Positions 10,437 through 21,874 of a DNA stretch of 64,000 nt are shown piece by piece. Source of the DNA: Venturia oleaginea (Eukaryota > Ascomycota > Dothideomycetes > Venturiales > Venturiaceae); NCBI GenBank assembly GCA_013176395.1, contig JABMLP010000021.1:496001-560000 (forward strand), in the 5' to 3' direction. The notes beneath the pieces are model-generated. The model saw only the letters and a list, made by a program, of their open reading frames with translations. It was not told where the DNA came from and ran no database searches. Position numbers and translations under genes: made by a program. Position 1 is the stretch's first letter, and the number at the start of each line of letters is the position of its first letter.

Positions 10437-11766
10437 CTGCGAGTTTTGAAGCTGTAGACGTGGGGGAAAAAAGCACATGATTAACGCTAAACCGAAAATT
10501 GCCGGTTGTGGGTATTTCGCGTTCACTTCGCGTCCACTTCGCGTAATACTCATCAACTTCATTCTTCCCACACAATCAAGTTCCAATCATTTTTCCTCGG
10601 ATTGTCCTTTATCGTTAAGTCTTCGCGTTGTCATGTATGTTCCAATTGATGCTCCTTCCCCTCTCTCATCACCACTGACTTTGGGCCACGCCATTTATTT
10701 TGGCTTCAAGCTGAACGAAGACATCAGTCATGAGCCGGCTGGATAGCTAAATATATCTAAGGTCTAGCCATGTTGAGGCCCAGTATTTCTCATAACTTGC
10801 AGGTATTCCATCAACTCATCACATCCCACATTTCTAAAAATTTCCGCGTCCGCACCGCTCCAATCTGATACGAAAACGCCGTCACTCGCTCTCGCGTCGT
10901 CAACCCGCGTAGCCAAGGTAATGCCCTGAGCATGTACCCATTGCTCTACGAGAATCTTCCACGGCCTCGGGATTTGCCACTGCCTTGTTCATAGCCATGT
11001 TGAATACATAGGCGACCCTTAAACCACCCCAAAATCATAAGACGATAAATTGTAGAAAATGCTTGCGCCGCTCACAATTAAATCGTCGCATCTCCGAGAT
11101 TTATCATCAGACCAAATCTAAGAAGACAGAATCCAATACTAATACTGCAGCTCTATTGCCAACTCTCTTCAGCATCCGCCGATCTCTCTAAAGCAATTCC
11201 CAAGAAAATCCCAAGCCTCTTCTAAGCCTCTTCTAAGCCTCAACGAAAAACGGCACCATCGCCGTGGGGTTGAGCCTCTTCTCCTTGTGCCGCGATATTC
11301 TTCGCCTGTAGGATTTTAATAATTCTCCCTCTCGTGTCCGATAAATGTCGCAACTCCAAAAGCTCGCCACATTGTTTCTCGAAGCTGGTTTTGAAAAAGT
11401 TGCATTTCTGTGCCGTTAGAAGTTGTAACGTCCTGATGGATTTTTTGTCTCTTGTGCGGTCGAGGTTGGTGCAGGACGAGGACATGGCTGGGACGGTGTT
11501 GTGGATTGATGGTGAGGAGATGAATTGGGGAAGGCGATGATGAGGTTGAATACTTTGTTTTTGCAGAGAATGTGGAGCTTTGTTTATATATATACTTCGG
11601 CTTTGCTATGACTCTTACTGCCATCGATATGATAATGTAGCAAACTGCTGCATAATCTCCTCCCGAGATACGAGTCATTACTAGTTAATTATACAAGAGA
11701 AACACCCCCATCTCCTCTCATCCTTCCTAATTCGCTCTGAAGAGAAGACACCGCATCCTCACAGAG
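10437..11766. other. Intergenic region, no convincing gene
   Basis: Short open frames on both strands lack domains, ATG context or intron structure that would join them. The first 100 bp are the continuation of the sequence into which copy A inserted. I see no RNA gene or repeat here. Confidence 0.4.
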
Positions 11767-12045
11767 TCAAGTACTAGCACCCACAGAACCAATAATAGAA
11801 GCCTCCAAAATCCTAATCCACTCTTCTTCCATCTTCAAAGCCTCATACAGTCTACCCACCTCAACCACTTTCTCCTCAAAATGCACTATGTAGAGATCGC
11901 ATAGTTTCCAGACATTCTTGAGTTCGGGTTTGAGTTTGTATTCTACTTCTCTGCGGAGCATGGAGCATGTGGTATTGTTGCAGGATATGTAGGGAGGGAG
12001 ATTGGGTTGAGGTGAGAGACTCTGTGGAGTGGAGTCCAGAGGCAA
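11767..12045 (-). CDS. Possible C-terminal exon of an unrecognised protein
   Basis: An open frame ends with a helical, charged segment (KLKPELKNVWKLCDLYIVHF and a following Glu/Lys-rich helix) and stops at 11767. Its upstream end has no ATG in frame before the internal Met of CSMLRREVEYK (64 residues to the end). A possible splice acceptor lies at about 12060 (CCACAG). I do not recognise the family and could not find a first exon, so this may be a remnant. Confidence 0.22.
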   Translation of the reverse strand: MPLDSTPQSLSPQPNLPPYISCNNTTCSMLRREVEYKLKPELKNVWKLCDLYIVHFEEKVVEVGRLYEALKMEEEWIRILEASIIGSVGAST

Positions 12046-12349
12046 GGATGGAGAGTGAACGCCTGTGGTACTTAGCGTTATCTAAAAGTATAGGAGCAGA
12101 TCGCACGTTATGTAGTTCATCGTGTAATGTGTAGTATATCTAACTAGACATGTACAATCGCGGCTTGGATGAGAATGGTGATGGAGATGGCGGGTAGTTT
12201 TCCAACGGCTGAAACGCCATCGATCCGGTGTTTTAGCAGCTTTGCCCTTTCCTAATTCATAAATTCACAAGGAACAAACACCAAACACCGATCTACTATG
12301 AGCCCCCATCTCTCATCTCATCTCCTTACATCTCACTCCTACCCCTACT

Positions 12350-13066
12350 CTACCGTCTTCCCTCAACAACCCCCATCAACTCACTAACCCTCACTTCCAA
12401 CTCCCTCCTCTGCTCCTTCAACTTCTTAATAAACTCATCCTTTTCACTAACCTCCACCTCCAACTGTTTATTCCTATTCCAATACTCCCTAGCCACCCTA
12501 TCTTTCCTCGCACACTCTCCACATTCCCTTCCTCCTTCTCCTACGCTTGCAGATTCTCCCAAGGATCCATGTTGCGCGGAGTCTTCAGTATTAGTAGGGA
12601 ACGAGTCTTTGAAGCGTTTTTGGCGAGTCGTTGCAGGTTCCATGGGTTGTGAAGAATGTGAGGGATGAGGGAGCCAGAAAGGATTTTCCGATTCTTCCGT
12701 GGGAATAGGTTGGCGCTGGGATGGAAGAGCGGGAGAGAGTGAAGGTGGGAATATAGAGTGTTGTGAGGATTCTAGCTCGAAAGGGCCAGTCATTACCGGC
12801 TGTCTCCCTAGGTGATATTCAGTGTTTGCTCGGCGGAGAGTTTGAAGTTGTGGTCGACGAGGCAGTGGTTGGAAGGAATTATTCACTGGTAGCTGTGGTC
12901 GGCGAGGTTGAGATTGGAAGGTAATATTCGTTGAAGACTGTGATTGGCGAGATTGAGGTTGGAAGGTATCGTTCGTTGAGGCAGTGTATAACTCATGAGA
13001 TGGGGATGGCATGCATTCCATTTCATGATCTTGTTGGGAAGGACTAGGCTGGAACATGGCGTCCAT
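12350..13066 (-). CDS. Hypothetical Gln/Pro-rich protein with C-terminal coiled coil
   Basis: 238 codons from ATG 13066 (context CCACAATGG) to TAG 12350. The N-terminal half is low-complexity with imperfect repeats of the kind TFQPQSRQSQ / TFQSQPRRPQ / SFQPLPRRPQ (about residues 30-75), which look like an expanded short repeat. The middle is Ser/Pro-rich and disordered. Residues about 180-238 contain a CGEC pair followed by a charged heptad-like coiled coil (NKQLEVEVSEKDEFIKKLKE). No signal peptide or membrane segment is visible. The coiled coil suggests oligomerisation or scaffolding, but I do not recognise a family. A missing upstream exon cannot be excluded. Confidence 0.5.
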   Translation of the reverse strand: MDAMFQPSPSQQDHEMECMPSPSHELYTASTNDTFQPQSRQSQSSTNITFQSQPRRPQLPVNNSFQPLPRRPQLQTLRRANTEYHLGRQPVMTGPFELESSQHSIFPPSLSPALPSQRQPIPTEESENPFWLPHPSHSSQPMEPATTRQKRFKDSFPTNTEDSAQHGSLGESASVGEGGRECGECARKDRVAREYWNRNKQLEVEVSEKDEFIKKLKEQRRELEVRVSELMGVVEGRR

Positions 13067-13355
13067 TGTGGGTAAACTCTGTCACAGCCGATGAGTTCAG
13101 AGAGAGGAATCGTTCCTTGTAGGTGTGTGTAACTGATAGTTGTCGTAAAGCTTTGATTGTCTGCGTGAACCGCCGTTGAAAGGGTCGTCAATTGTCATTT
13201 GTGGCCCCAGTGGCTTGTCGTCGTTTTCAGTGTCTTGACGTATGTCTCACTCACTCTCTGCTAGATTAAATATTTTAGTAGGTGGTGTTGCCATGTTGCC
13301 ATGTGCGACTGCATGGAATCGATAGGAAATCCTGAATTCGAGCTGGAAACTAGTG

Positions 13356-15381
13356 TTATGGAAATTTCTCGTCTAAATTATTGGATTTTGTCTTGTTGCT
13401 TGGCTGGACACAAACCCAACTCAAAGGGTCCGTGCTGTTACCCGTTCCTTTGTACTTGTTTGTCGCGGGGTACTTGCAGTGATTCCTCTGAAAAGCAACG
13501 CCTTTCGAACTTGTATCGTCCACCCACTTCGTGCCCAAAAGAGCTTCTGGTGCGATGTCTACCGGCATATTAATGGAGATCAAATTCGTAAGGTAGCGAG
13601 AGATAAATACCTTGCTCCACCCATCGCACAATCGCTAAAAGAACGTTTGCTTGTGCCTTCAAACTTGCAACGGCCTTCTGGCTTTGCCCAATGGCCCATG
13701 CTCCGCTTCCTCCGCCACAATGCCCAGTCCCGCTGATGGGGAAGTAGCGGTAAAACTCATCCTGGACGGCATAAGTGAGATCCATTGTGGATCTGACGTG
13801 CTCGTAGTAACGCTTTGAATTCTCAGAAGAGATGACCGAGTCGCTGAGCCCATGATAGTGGATAATCTTGCTACCGCGATGGAAGAATGCGTTGAGGTCA
13901 CCATTCCAGGTTTCAGCATTAGAAGGATTTAATTTATGAGCATAGGCCATATCAGCCAGCGATAAAGCTCCAGCGTCCCAGCTGACGTTTTGAAACACAA
14001 CGTATCGAAACCAGTCCACTGTGTATGGGAATGGGGCACCATCCAAAATGTAAGAGTGTCCAGCGTCGATTGACAGAGCGGAATAGATGAGACTACCATC
14101 GATTTGTATTAATGGAGCGTAGACGGCCTTCACAGTTTCGATTTGTGCTTTCGACAGGCAAGTGTTGTTTGCTGCTGATGAAGCAGAACCGCATTCGAGA
14201 TTTTTCGGATCGTAATGACACGCAGAAGGGTCTTCGATGATGCCATCTTCAACACCATCGAGTCCGTCGCATTGCTTGAGAATGTCCTTCCGAATGAGAC
14301 CATTCCATTTTAGAGCTGGAATGAAAGTAGGCGATCCTGGAGGGCCGGTGATTTTGTAAAAGTGGCCAGACCATGACGTTAGATTATTGAAAGCAAAAGC
14401 TGGAGCACCAGCCACCACTCCATCGAAGTCTTCCGGAAAATCTTGAACACTTTTAAATCCCTGTCTTCCTCCCGTAGAGCATCCGAGGTAATATGACTTG
14501 GAATGAGGCTTTCCGTAGAATATTTTCGTGACTGCTTTCCCTATGACGACGCCAGTATGCACGCTGACACTATTCAGTACTAATAGTAGTTGTTTGCATG
14601 AAAATACTCACGATCTCCATACGAAGTCCGCGACGACATCAGAGTTGTGGAAGAATGCTCCCCCGCTTGTGCCATTGTGACCCTATAAAATCAGTCCAGA
14701 CTACGGAACAAATAACATGCGGCAATCAATTTGTCGATTATGTGATATCACTACGTCTTCAGACCGACATCGAGCTTCCCAAATTCCGGCGGTTTTATAC
14801 AAAAAAGCTGAGGGTTGTCCGGGCTCGATCTCAAAAGCCAGACTAGGACTTGAATTCAACGAGTTGAATTGATGGACTCACATTATTTGCACTAATTGCG
14901 GCGAACTCATTGGAAGTCGAATATGCCAAGTTTGCATAGTCGATACCTATAATGCGATGAGTTAGTTACTCTAACCGCCTGCTGGAGGAGCTGCTGCAAT
15001 ACATCCAGATAATCCTCCGTTCCCATGACTCATAAACCGGCCAGACCAACTGCGTGGCATCCAAAGTTCGTAGTGGATGCCAGATCTTTCGGATGTCTTG
15101 GTGTATGCAGCCACTCTGCAAATGTCGAGCGATACTTTCTGTGCCACAGGCGCTGCGTTCGAGCTCAGGCAAGTGCTGTTAACCACATCTGACAGATCGA
15201 GAATCGTACCGCCAGGTATGTACTGACTCAACGCGATGGTGGTATTTGGTGCATTCGTGTCATTGAGGCGATATGGCAAAGCGACGCAATCGAATTCGAA
15301 AGAATCCTCCGGGTCAGCAGAAGATGCGTTGGAAGCCCATGAGAAGAGGGCTAAAGTCGCAATTCGACCGAAGACTCCCAT
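13356..15381 (-). CDS. Tannase / feruloyl esterase family, secreted, five exons
   Basis: Inferred exons on the minus strand are 15381-15003, 14946-14882, 14682-14612, 14563-13611 and 13558-13356. All introns are GT..AG, every phase joins, and the total is 1671 nt (556 residues). The start at 15381 gives a signal peptide (MGVFGRIATLALFSWASNAS); an in-frame upstream Met at 15657 would give a membrane anchor instead. The catalytic CS-D-HC set of this family is complete: GCSTGGRQG (Cys-Ser nucleophile), HGLSDSVIS (Asp), TGHCGGG (His-Cys). Conserved GGLSGC-IDYA and APEALLGTKWVDD blocks span introns 1 and 4. Enzymes of this family hydrolyse galloyl or feruloyl esters of plant material outside the cell; the exact substrate cannot be read from sequence. 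It is divergent from the TauD gene. Confidence 0.9.
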
Positions 15382-16524
15382 CCTGCTCACGATCTCTTCT
15401 AAGAGGGTTCGATCTTTGACACCAGGGATAGTTGTGGCGGTGGAAGTGTACCATTTGCCATCTGGGACCACATCTGGGACCACATCTGGGAGGAGTTTCG
15501 GCCACGGACAAATAATACAGATTGCCCCAATTGTGACCACGGGCAAGATACCAATCAGAAAGAACGAGCGTACAGCATTTGAGCTCTTCCCCGAAGCCGA
15601 AGATCCACCTGACTTCATATCGAGATTGGGCCGTGCGTTCGGATATGTAATTGACAAACGGCAAGTGGCCAGCGGTTACACAAAGACGATGGAGAAAGCC
15701 TGGACGCCGAGGCTCGTAGTTGAGTGCCTGACATGTCAATTGACAGATGTCTAGGGCCTCTAGCCTTGGAAAAGATATGGAGATCTATCGTGGTCGGAGC
15801 CTTGAGCAATGCTCGGATCCCTCAGCAATTCATTGGTACACTCTTTATGGATGGAGAGAATCAAATTGATATGGAGAAAGCATGTTGAAAGGTCACGAAG
15901 GTGTTGACGAGAGAGGAACGACGCGATGGAGAAAAGAGCTGGTGGAGATTGGCAGAATTTGTCAGCAGCATCAGTAACCACAGCCCAGCGAACAGTAACA
16001 CGTACCCCTTCACTTTCTCATCTCATGTCTGATACCGACCCTCAAACAGCCATCGAATTCACCATCACCCCTTAGAATTTCATCCAACCCCGACTATTTA
16101 CCATCTCAGCAGCCTCTTGGGGAGCATTCTGTCTAGTAAGTCGAGCATGGTCAGTAAATTCTGCTAAAGAACACATGTACTCCTGCTAAAAATTGGTGAA
16201 GCATATTCCACCTTCCGAACCGCCAAGGGGTATCACGGCAGCACATACCACAACGGACTGATACAGCAATCTTGGTTAAGATTTGCGTGCCCACGATTCC
16301 TTTTGAGAACTCGATGCCATTGGTTGGAAACAGGTTTCCGCTTCTGGCATTGGCCAGACCCCCGCATCACATAATATTTGCACTCGATCACAACAAAAAG
16401 ATGCTTAAAAGTCACACCACACGAATAAGAAGAATCAAGGTGTGTATAAGACGAACGTGAGACAAAATTATGGCTGCTTCAAAGCATTATCCTCAATAAA
16501 GATCAGCCGCCAAATTCTTCTGCA
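15382..16524. other. Shared upstream region of tannase and TauD genes
   Basis: This 1.1-kb divergent intergenic region should carry both promoters. Small open frames here show no domains. I see no clear TATA box or palindromic operator that I would defend. Confidence 0.4.
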
Positions 16525-17666
16525 ATGACTTCAACCACTACAGAAACGACGACCGTCGTCGCGCAAGAGGCCAGAACAGCTGAAAACATTCATAAAGAAC
16601 CTTTGAAACTCAAGGGCATCCTTGACCAATTCAAATCCTTTGACGTGACCCCCGTAATCGGAAAAGAATTCCCAGACCTCAACTTGAAGTCCTTACTTCG
16701 AGCCGAGAACTCTAACGAACTCATCCGGGATCTTGCAATAACAAGTAAGTCTCAATCCCAACCTCTTCAATCAGTTTCATACTCAAAATAGCAGTCTCTC
16801 AACGAGGCGTCGTTTTCTTCCGCAAACAGGACGACCTCGACAATGATCTTCAAAAGGAACTTGCCCAACGCCTCGGCGAACTTTCAGGGAAGCCCGAGAC
16901 GTCAAAGCTACACATCCACCCTGTCAGCAACTCTGGCCGACGTCTAGGAGGGAAAGACGACGAAATCTCCGTGATCAGCTCCGAATAAACCAAAGAGCTA
17001 TACAAGAACAAGTATTTGACCTTCAATAACAAGCAGAGTGCCAAAGAGGGCTGGCACAGTGACATTACTTTCGAACCAATCCCTAGCGACTATGCTATCC
17101 TTCGCCTCACCGAGCTGCCCTCAACTGGCGGCGATACACTATGGGCCTCAGGCTATGAACTTTACGACCGCCTTTCGACGGAATATCAAAAATTCTTCTA
17201 ACGCTTAACAGCGGTCTATGCTCAACCCGGTTTCGAATTTGCCGCCAAAGAGAATAATTTCGAGCTTTACACCGAACCTCGCGGCGCACCCGAAAACGTC
17301 GGTTCCGTCCTTGGAGCCGAACATCCCGTCATCAGTACGAACCCCGTCACAGGCTGGAAATCCATCTTCGCAGTTGGCCATCACGTTCAATCCATCAATG
17401 GCCTCACAGAAGCAGAAAGTGAGCATGCGTTAGAATGGTTCAAGACTCTGATTGTGGAGAACCATGATTTGCAGGTTAGATTCAGGTGGCAGAATGCGAA
17501 TGATGTTGCTATTTGGGATAATAGGAGCGTGTATCATACTGCTACTTATGACTATGCAGGGCTGGGGAGTCGGTTGGGACAGCGGGCTGTTAGTTTGGGG
17601 GAGAGCCCTTATCTTGATAAGGAGTCGACGAGTAGGAGGGAGGCTTTGGGGCTGTGGGAGCAGTAA
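16525..17666 (+). pseudogene. TauD/TfdA-type dioxygenase with two in-frame stops
   Basis: Start ATG 16525, intron 16745-16791 (47 bp, GTAAGT..AATAG), end TAA 17664-17666; the 1095 nt keep one frame. The family uses Fe(II) and 2-oxoglutarate to oxidise taurine-like sulfonates or related substrates. Visible are the N-terminal DLAITTVSQRGVVFFRKQ block, the metal-binding H-x-D in GWHSDITFEP, and the distal His in NRSVYHTATYDY. Two TAA codons interrupt it: after VISSE (about 16986) and after EYQKFF (17199-17201). Both sit where CAA (Gln) would restore the conserved text, the CpA-to-TpA change made by RIP. Length and frame are otherwise complete, so inactivation is recent. Confidence 0.85.
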
Positions 17667-18572
17667 GTTCGTGTAAGAAGGCTTGGTGGTTTATAGACGC
17701 TATAGCTAGTTTGTATCAGCCTTTGTGTTCTACAGCAACTGTCAATAGCGAATACCATGGCCTTGATTCAAGCTCACATCTAGCTTACAGCCACGCTAGA
17801 ATGTGGAGCGATGACTCTATGATTTCATGTTCTAGACGCGTTTTTCACGTGTATTCTCGCGTCTCATGCCGTAGATCATGTATAACCCACTCAGTAGCTT
17901 TGCTGAGATAGAGGACGGTTCGCGTCAAATGCGGTTCGGTGGAGTTTTTAGCAGAGAGAGTTGTCTCATCTGGAACTATTCAACGAGGTTTCGCGTCGTG
18001 GATGGTGACTATATGCGAGTAGAGAACTGAGCGGCAGATTCTTCTTTCCAATAGATAATAGATGAGACGAGATGGGGGGTGGAAGAAAGAGGTGAGAGAT
18101 GATGTGAAAGGTCAACGTCGTTACCGACTGGTCCAAGCGCCCACATATCTTACCAACAAACCTCTGCACCTTTTTCACCAACAAACCTCATTGTTCATCC
18201 CTCGAGACAATCTTCGTTATACCTTGTTAGACCAGGTCTAAATCTCGCCGTGGATATGGCTCAAAGGAGATGCACATAACCAAAATAGCAACGCCGGCAC
18301 CACTTAGGTGACTCGACGGAGATGGCCGACTCTGACTACGGCTGGTACCTACGAGTGGTGCAAGACCAATACGGAGCTTTTGCTCACTTGTATCGTTGGA
18401 GAAGGTCAAAGAAATGGATAGAATCCGAATTTCGAGGATCCCGACCGCATTCAAGTTGCATCCGCTTCTGTGCGGTGCTCATCTCTAAAACGCCTTGCAA
18501 AAAGGACGATGTTTTTCCCATCTTCCCGCTATACCTTCCTCCTTGTCGGAAGCTAGGAGAACCTTTCTCCTT
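17667..18572. other. Intergenic region, nothing recognised
   Basis: Only short open frames without domain content are present; no repeat shared with the rest of the window was found. Confidence 0.35.
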
Positions 18573-18896
18573 CTAGGTCCTTTTCTCACAGACGTAATAG
18601 GCGCGAACAATAATGTTGTTTTTTCCTGGGGCCGCAAATATCGGATGGAAAACTCTAGTAAAATATTGAGGTGGGTCTCCTGTACTGAGAGCAACGCAAT
18701 TGTTTGAAGCAGGTAGGTTATATCCTTTGTCTTGTGTGCATTTTTGCTTTCGGATTTCATTGAAGCACGGCAAGAACGATGGATCAAGGCTCAGAGTTGT
18801 CAAGAGGCAGTCGTAGGTGTTGTAGTTAGCAGCATAGGCTGACAAAACAAATAACTCGAGAGTGATGATTAATGTGGGGAGCTTCACTGAGACCAA
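18573..18896 (-). CDS. Doubtful small secreted-protein-like frame lacking ATG
   Basis: A 107-codon frame begins with a hydrophobic leader ending in LSAYA and continues with five cysteines (YDCLL, LPCFN, KQKC, NNCVA, YVCEK), resembling a small secreted cysteine-containing protein. However, its first codon is TTG and no ATG precedes it in frame. A possible acceptor (GCTAACAAAG) lies just upstream, so a first exon could be missing, or it is a pseudogene or chance. Confidence 0.28.
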   Translation of the reverse strand: MVSVKLPTLIITLELFVLSAYAANYNTYDCLLTTLSLDPSFLPCFNEIRKQKCTQDKGYNLPASNNCVALSTGDPPQYFTRVFHPIFAAPGKNNIIVRAYYVCEKRT

Positions 18897-19725
18897 CTTT
18901 GTTAGCGAAATTGAGATGATGCGGTCAGACTCCTTACTTGTTGACCAAGTTCGCAGGTAGAGATTGGTTTAAACCTCGGAGTTTGGGAATTTGGAATTGA
19001 AGTTTGAAGTCCAAGTTTGAAGTCGAGGCCGGTGACGAACTTTGAATGAGGAAGAATCCTGAAATCGAAGCAGAGGACGAAGTTTATGGTCGAGGTAAAG
19101 ATTGGTTACGGGCCTATTGGGTTGCTCACTATATACCAGCCACTTAATCGCGTGATTGTAGGTCGCCTAGGTATCTCGAATCCGATCCTTAGTTTCTGAC
19201 GTTTGGATGGTATTTCGATTGGAAGATATACCATCCTGCTCTATTTATTTGAAGAATGCTGGCGGACTTAGCGCTACAGGGTCAATTGCCTGGGAGCTCG
19301 GTTTCTAATTGGTGATATTAGCGCGCTAAGAGCCCATTCTTCAACCGAATTGTGGAGTAGTGGTACTACTGTATCGTAAATTCCGTGCAAAATTGTAGAC
19401 GAGATAAGGATTTTTGAGATCAGTGCAGAGACTGTAGGGGTGGGTACGGAGTAATAGGCAGCCGGCTTCTAGACTAGAAGAGGCTCAGAGGACTCCTCCT
19501 CGAGTCTCGCTGAGACGGAAGTCTTTATTATATGAATTTTCTGGTACACACATCCTATCTTGGGTTAGAGATCCTTGGGTCCTAATCAGCATCATATAGT
19601 CTTTAATCTTATTCCACTTGTATTCGCATTATTCGTAGATTTGAACTTTCAACGGAAGATTTCCCTATTGGAGGTGGTATTGTGCTTGCAGGAATGAATA
19701 CGCTGTTCTCCACGTCCGTTCTAAT
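18897..19725. other. Intergenic region, nothing recognised
   Basis: The sequence around 18985-19095 repeats words such as AAGTTTGAAGTC in a loose fashion. No gene or known repeat is apparent. Confidence 0.3.
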
Positions 19726-19827
19726 ATTGTCTCTGCGAGAAAGACGTGTACACTTGGCGTTTGAACGAAAAGTCTTTTCCCCTGTAGAATTTCTGCCAAG
19801 TGTCCACGTCTTACTAGCAGTGGCAAT
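19726..19827. repeat. Palindromic MITE-like element, short copy
   Basis: Two 33-nt arms (19726-19758 and 19795-19827) are inverted copies, matching at about 28 of 33 positions, and share AAGACGTG and ACACTTGGC. The 36-bp centre matches parts of the centre of the longer copy at 21530-21784 in the opposite orientation, including TGAACGAAAAGTC and CCTGTAGA. It appears to be an internally deleted member of the same family. Confidence 0.65.
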
Positions 19828-20169
19828 GTATGATTGAGAATTGGCGTCCACAGTGCTCGCGCAAACTATTTATAAGTAACGGTAAAACAGTTTCCGCTAC
19901 TCTGTCCAACTGCTGCGGTGTCCGAGCGAATAAATATAGATTCCTGTGCTCCACCTCCGCACTTCTATAGAACTACTGTATACAGGGCTGCCCCATCTAC
20001 GTTTTTTCCAAGAAAGTGTAAATTCGCTCACTTTTCCACCTTTCCCCAAGCACATACAAAGTATGTTGATGCACCATGCACAGGACTTGGGTGACATCGG
20101 CCTCCTTGGTGGTAGCTAAGATAAGGGAGAAAGATCATAATATCTAGTGGAGGCGAGATGTGATCTCTA

Positions 20170-20602
20170 CTACGTAGTCATGGCAAACCTGAGGGTCTGG
20201 AAATCACTATTTTTAGGAAGATACCGGAGGCAGTTCCGTTCTTTTCTGGATGCTCTCCAATCTTGTACAGGGTACTGAAACAAGTAAAATACAGATACAT
20301 AAGCATTGGGCCAGTTAGCAAAGCGGGATGCGTGATGGGAGGAGCGAGAAGCTATAGCCAATGAATTAGGAGAAGCATAGGCTCACAAGCCAAGGCTCGG
20401 ATAGCGGACTTACTGGCACAAATGGACGCCCAGTAGAGGTCAACCGCGGCCCAATCAAAAGAAATTTCCCCCGGCATTCGCAGGTTTTATTGCAAGCAGG
20501 AAGGATAACTCCCCCTTCACAATCCTCAACTGCCATCGCTTTGGCAGAAGGTGATTTCAAAACGAAAATAACGTACACGGTGACTGAGATGAGGCAGATC
20601 AT
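20170..20602 (-). CDS. Small secreted cysteine-rich protein, two exons (candidate effector)
   Basis: Exon 1 is 20602-20414 and exon 2 is 20274-20170, joined by a 139-bp intron (GTAAGT..GCTAAC..TTTCAG) in phase 0, giving 97 residues. The first about 22 residues form a signal peptide (MICLISVTVYVIFVLK..). The mature part has five cysteines (DCEGG, ACNKTCECRGK, RNCLRY), including a tight CNKTCEC cluster. Small size, secretion signal and Cys content are the usual marks of fungal effector-like proteins, but there is no recognisable family and the odd Cys count leaves one unpaired. It lies between two MITE copies, in gene-poor sequence. The intron model is inferred. Confidence 0.45.
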
Positions 20603-20689
20603 CTGCTGGTCGAGGGGGGCGTGAGGGCGGGGGCTATAACATCGACTACGTAGTACTCGTATAATACTAACGACCGAGGAGAGCAAGTT

Positions 20690-21529
20690 CGGGTGGAAAT
20701 AACTTCGGCCTTACTGGATCTTTACGAAGTCAGCATTCACAAATGCGAATGCCAAGGTGTTGTGTAACAACCAGCCCCCCAGGTATCCCTTATCTGGGCT
20801 TCAGCAGTACTGGGGTGATACAGAGCTGCTCTTCAAGTTTGTTCAGACTGGCGCAGACATCGTTTTAGGCTGGTGGTTAAAATGCCCACGCTACCAAATC
20901 ACTGAAAAAGCTGGGACCGGATGGGGGTTTCCATATAGGCGATGGAAACGCACTTGGTTCGTCGGTTTATGCCCGCCAACAACGGGATAATTCTCTTTCG
21001 CATAGCGCTCTCATATGATGATTGACATCGATAATTTTCTGGCAACTTACTTCCACAAGATTACTGGCAATTAATCGGTATCGATCTCAGTTTGAAGGCA
21101 AGACTATGGTATTGTAATTGGAGCAATAATGACCACGCTTTAGCTTGCCTGGAGATGATGATGGTTCCCGATTTAGTCGATGGGAGTGCGGTATCATGGA
21201 GGAGGATGCCAGAGATGTCCCTCAGTGGTTCAAAGTTGGCCTTTCTATAGGATCTCGAAGTAAGTATCTACTCAAGCTACTTGAGTATGCCATCTAGATC
21301 TATGGAATCGCGACAAGCAAATCAATTCCGACGTGAACTAAGATTCGTTGAGATTGGTTTCATAATCGGACCGACAATCTCAAAACTTTTTCTCTTTCAA
21401 CACAATCCAGGCTTTGGAGACCAAGTTTGTTAACTTTCCAGGGATATAAACTCCAAATTTCGCTACAAACGTGACGAAATCAATTTCGAACTGCAGCACT
21501 CTCTTCAGAGTTCGTACATTTAAGTTGTT
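20690..21529. other. Intergenic region, nothing recognised
   Basis: No open frame with domain content, no tRNA and no repeat shared with other parts of the window. Confidence 0.3.
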
Positions 21530-21784
21530 ATTGCCTCTGCCAGAAAGACGTGTATACCTGGCAGAAATCTGTAAAGCCTCTGCGTCAATTCGGTAGGCGT
21601 AGATTTGATCCATACAGGGGTATTCTGAAGAACGGCCGTATTTAGGCGAGGATTGCGAGGAGCATCAAATTAAGAGTTATTTTAGGTGAGGGTACTCTCA
21701 AAATCCGTAGCCAGTCTACAGGAAACAGGAAACAAGGTTTCTCGTTCCAACGCCCAGTGTCCACGTCTTTTTCACAGAGGCAAT
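21530..21784. repeat. Palindromic MITE-like element, long copy
   Basis: Inverted 33-nt arms at 21530-21562 (begins ATTGCCTCTGCC) and 21752-21784 match at about 27 of 33 positions. The interior next to the right arm (read on the minus strand: TTGGAACGAGAAACC..CCTGTAGAC) matches the interior of the 102-bp copy at 19726. No coding capacity. Confidence 0.65.
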
Positions 21785-21874
21785 ATCGGGAAGAAAGTGT
21801 CATGAATTTGTATCGTGGCTGTAATTTGGAGACGACTTTATACATGGTGCCATTTTTAGAAGATGATGGGTAAC

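Noticed and set aside
14947..14975. A 29-bp first intron in the tannase gene
   Set aside because: Too short for fungal splicing; the donor at 15002 gives a 56-bp intron and restores the conserved GGLSGC-IDYA text.
14971..15657. Longer N-terminus for the tannase gene with a membrane segment
   Set aside because: The internal Met at 15381 gives a normal signal peptide directly before the conserved domain, as expected for this secreted family; the upstream start is kept only as an alternative.
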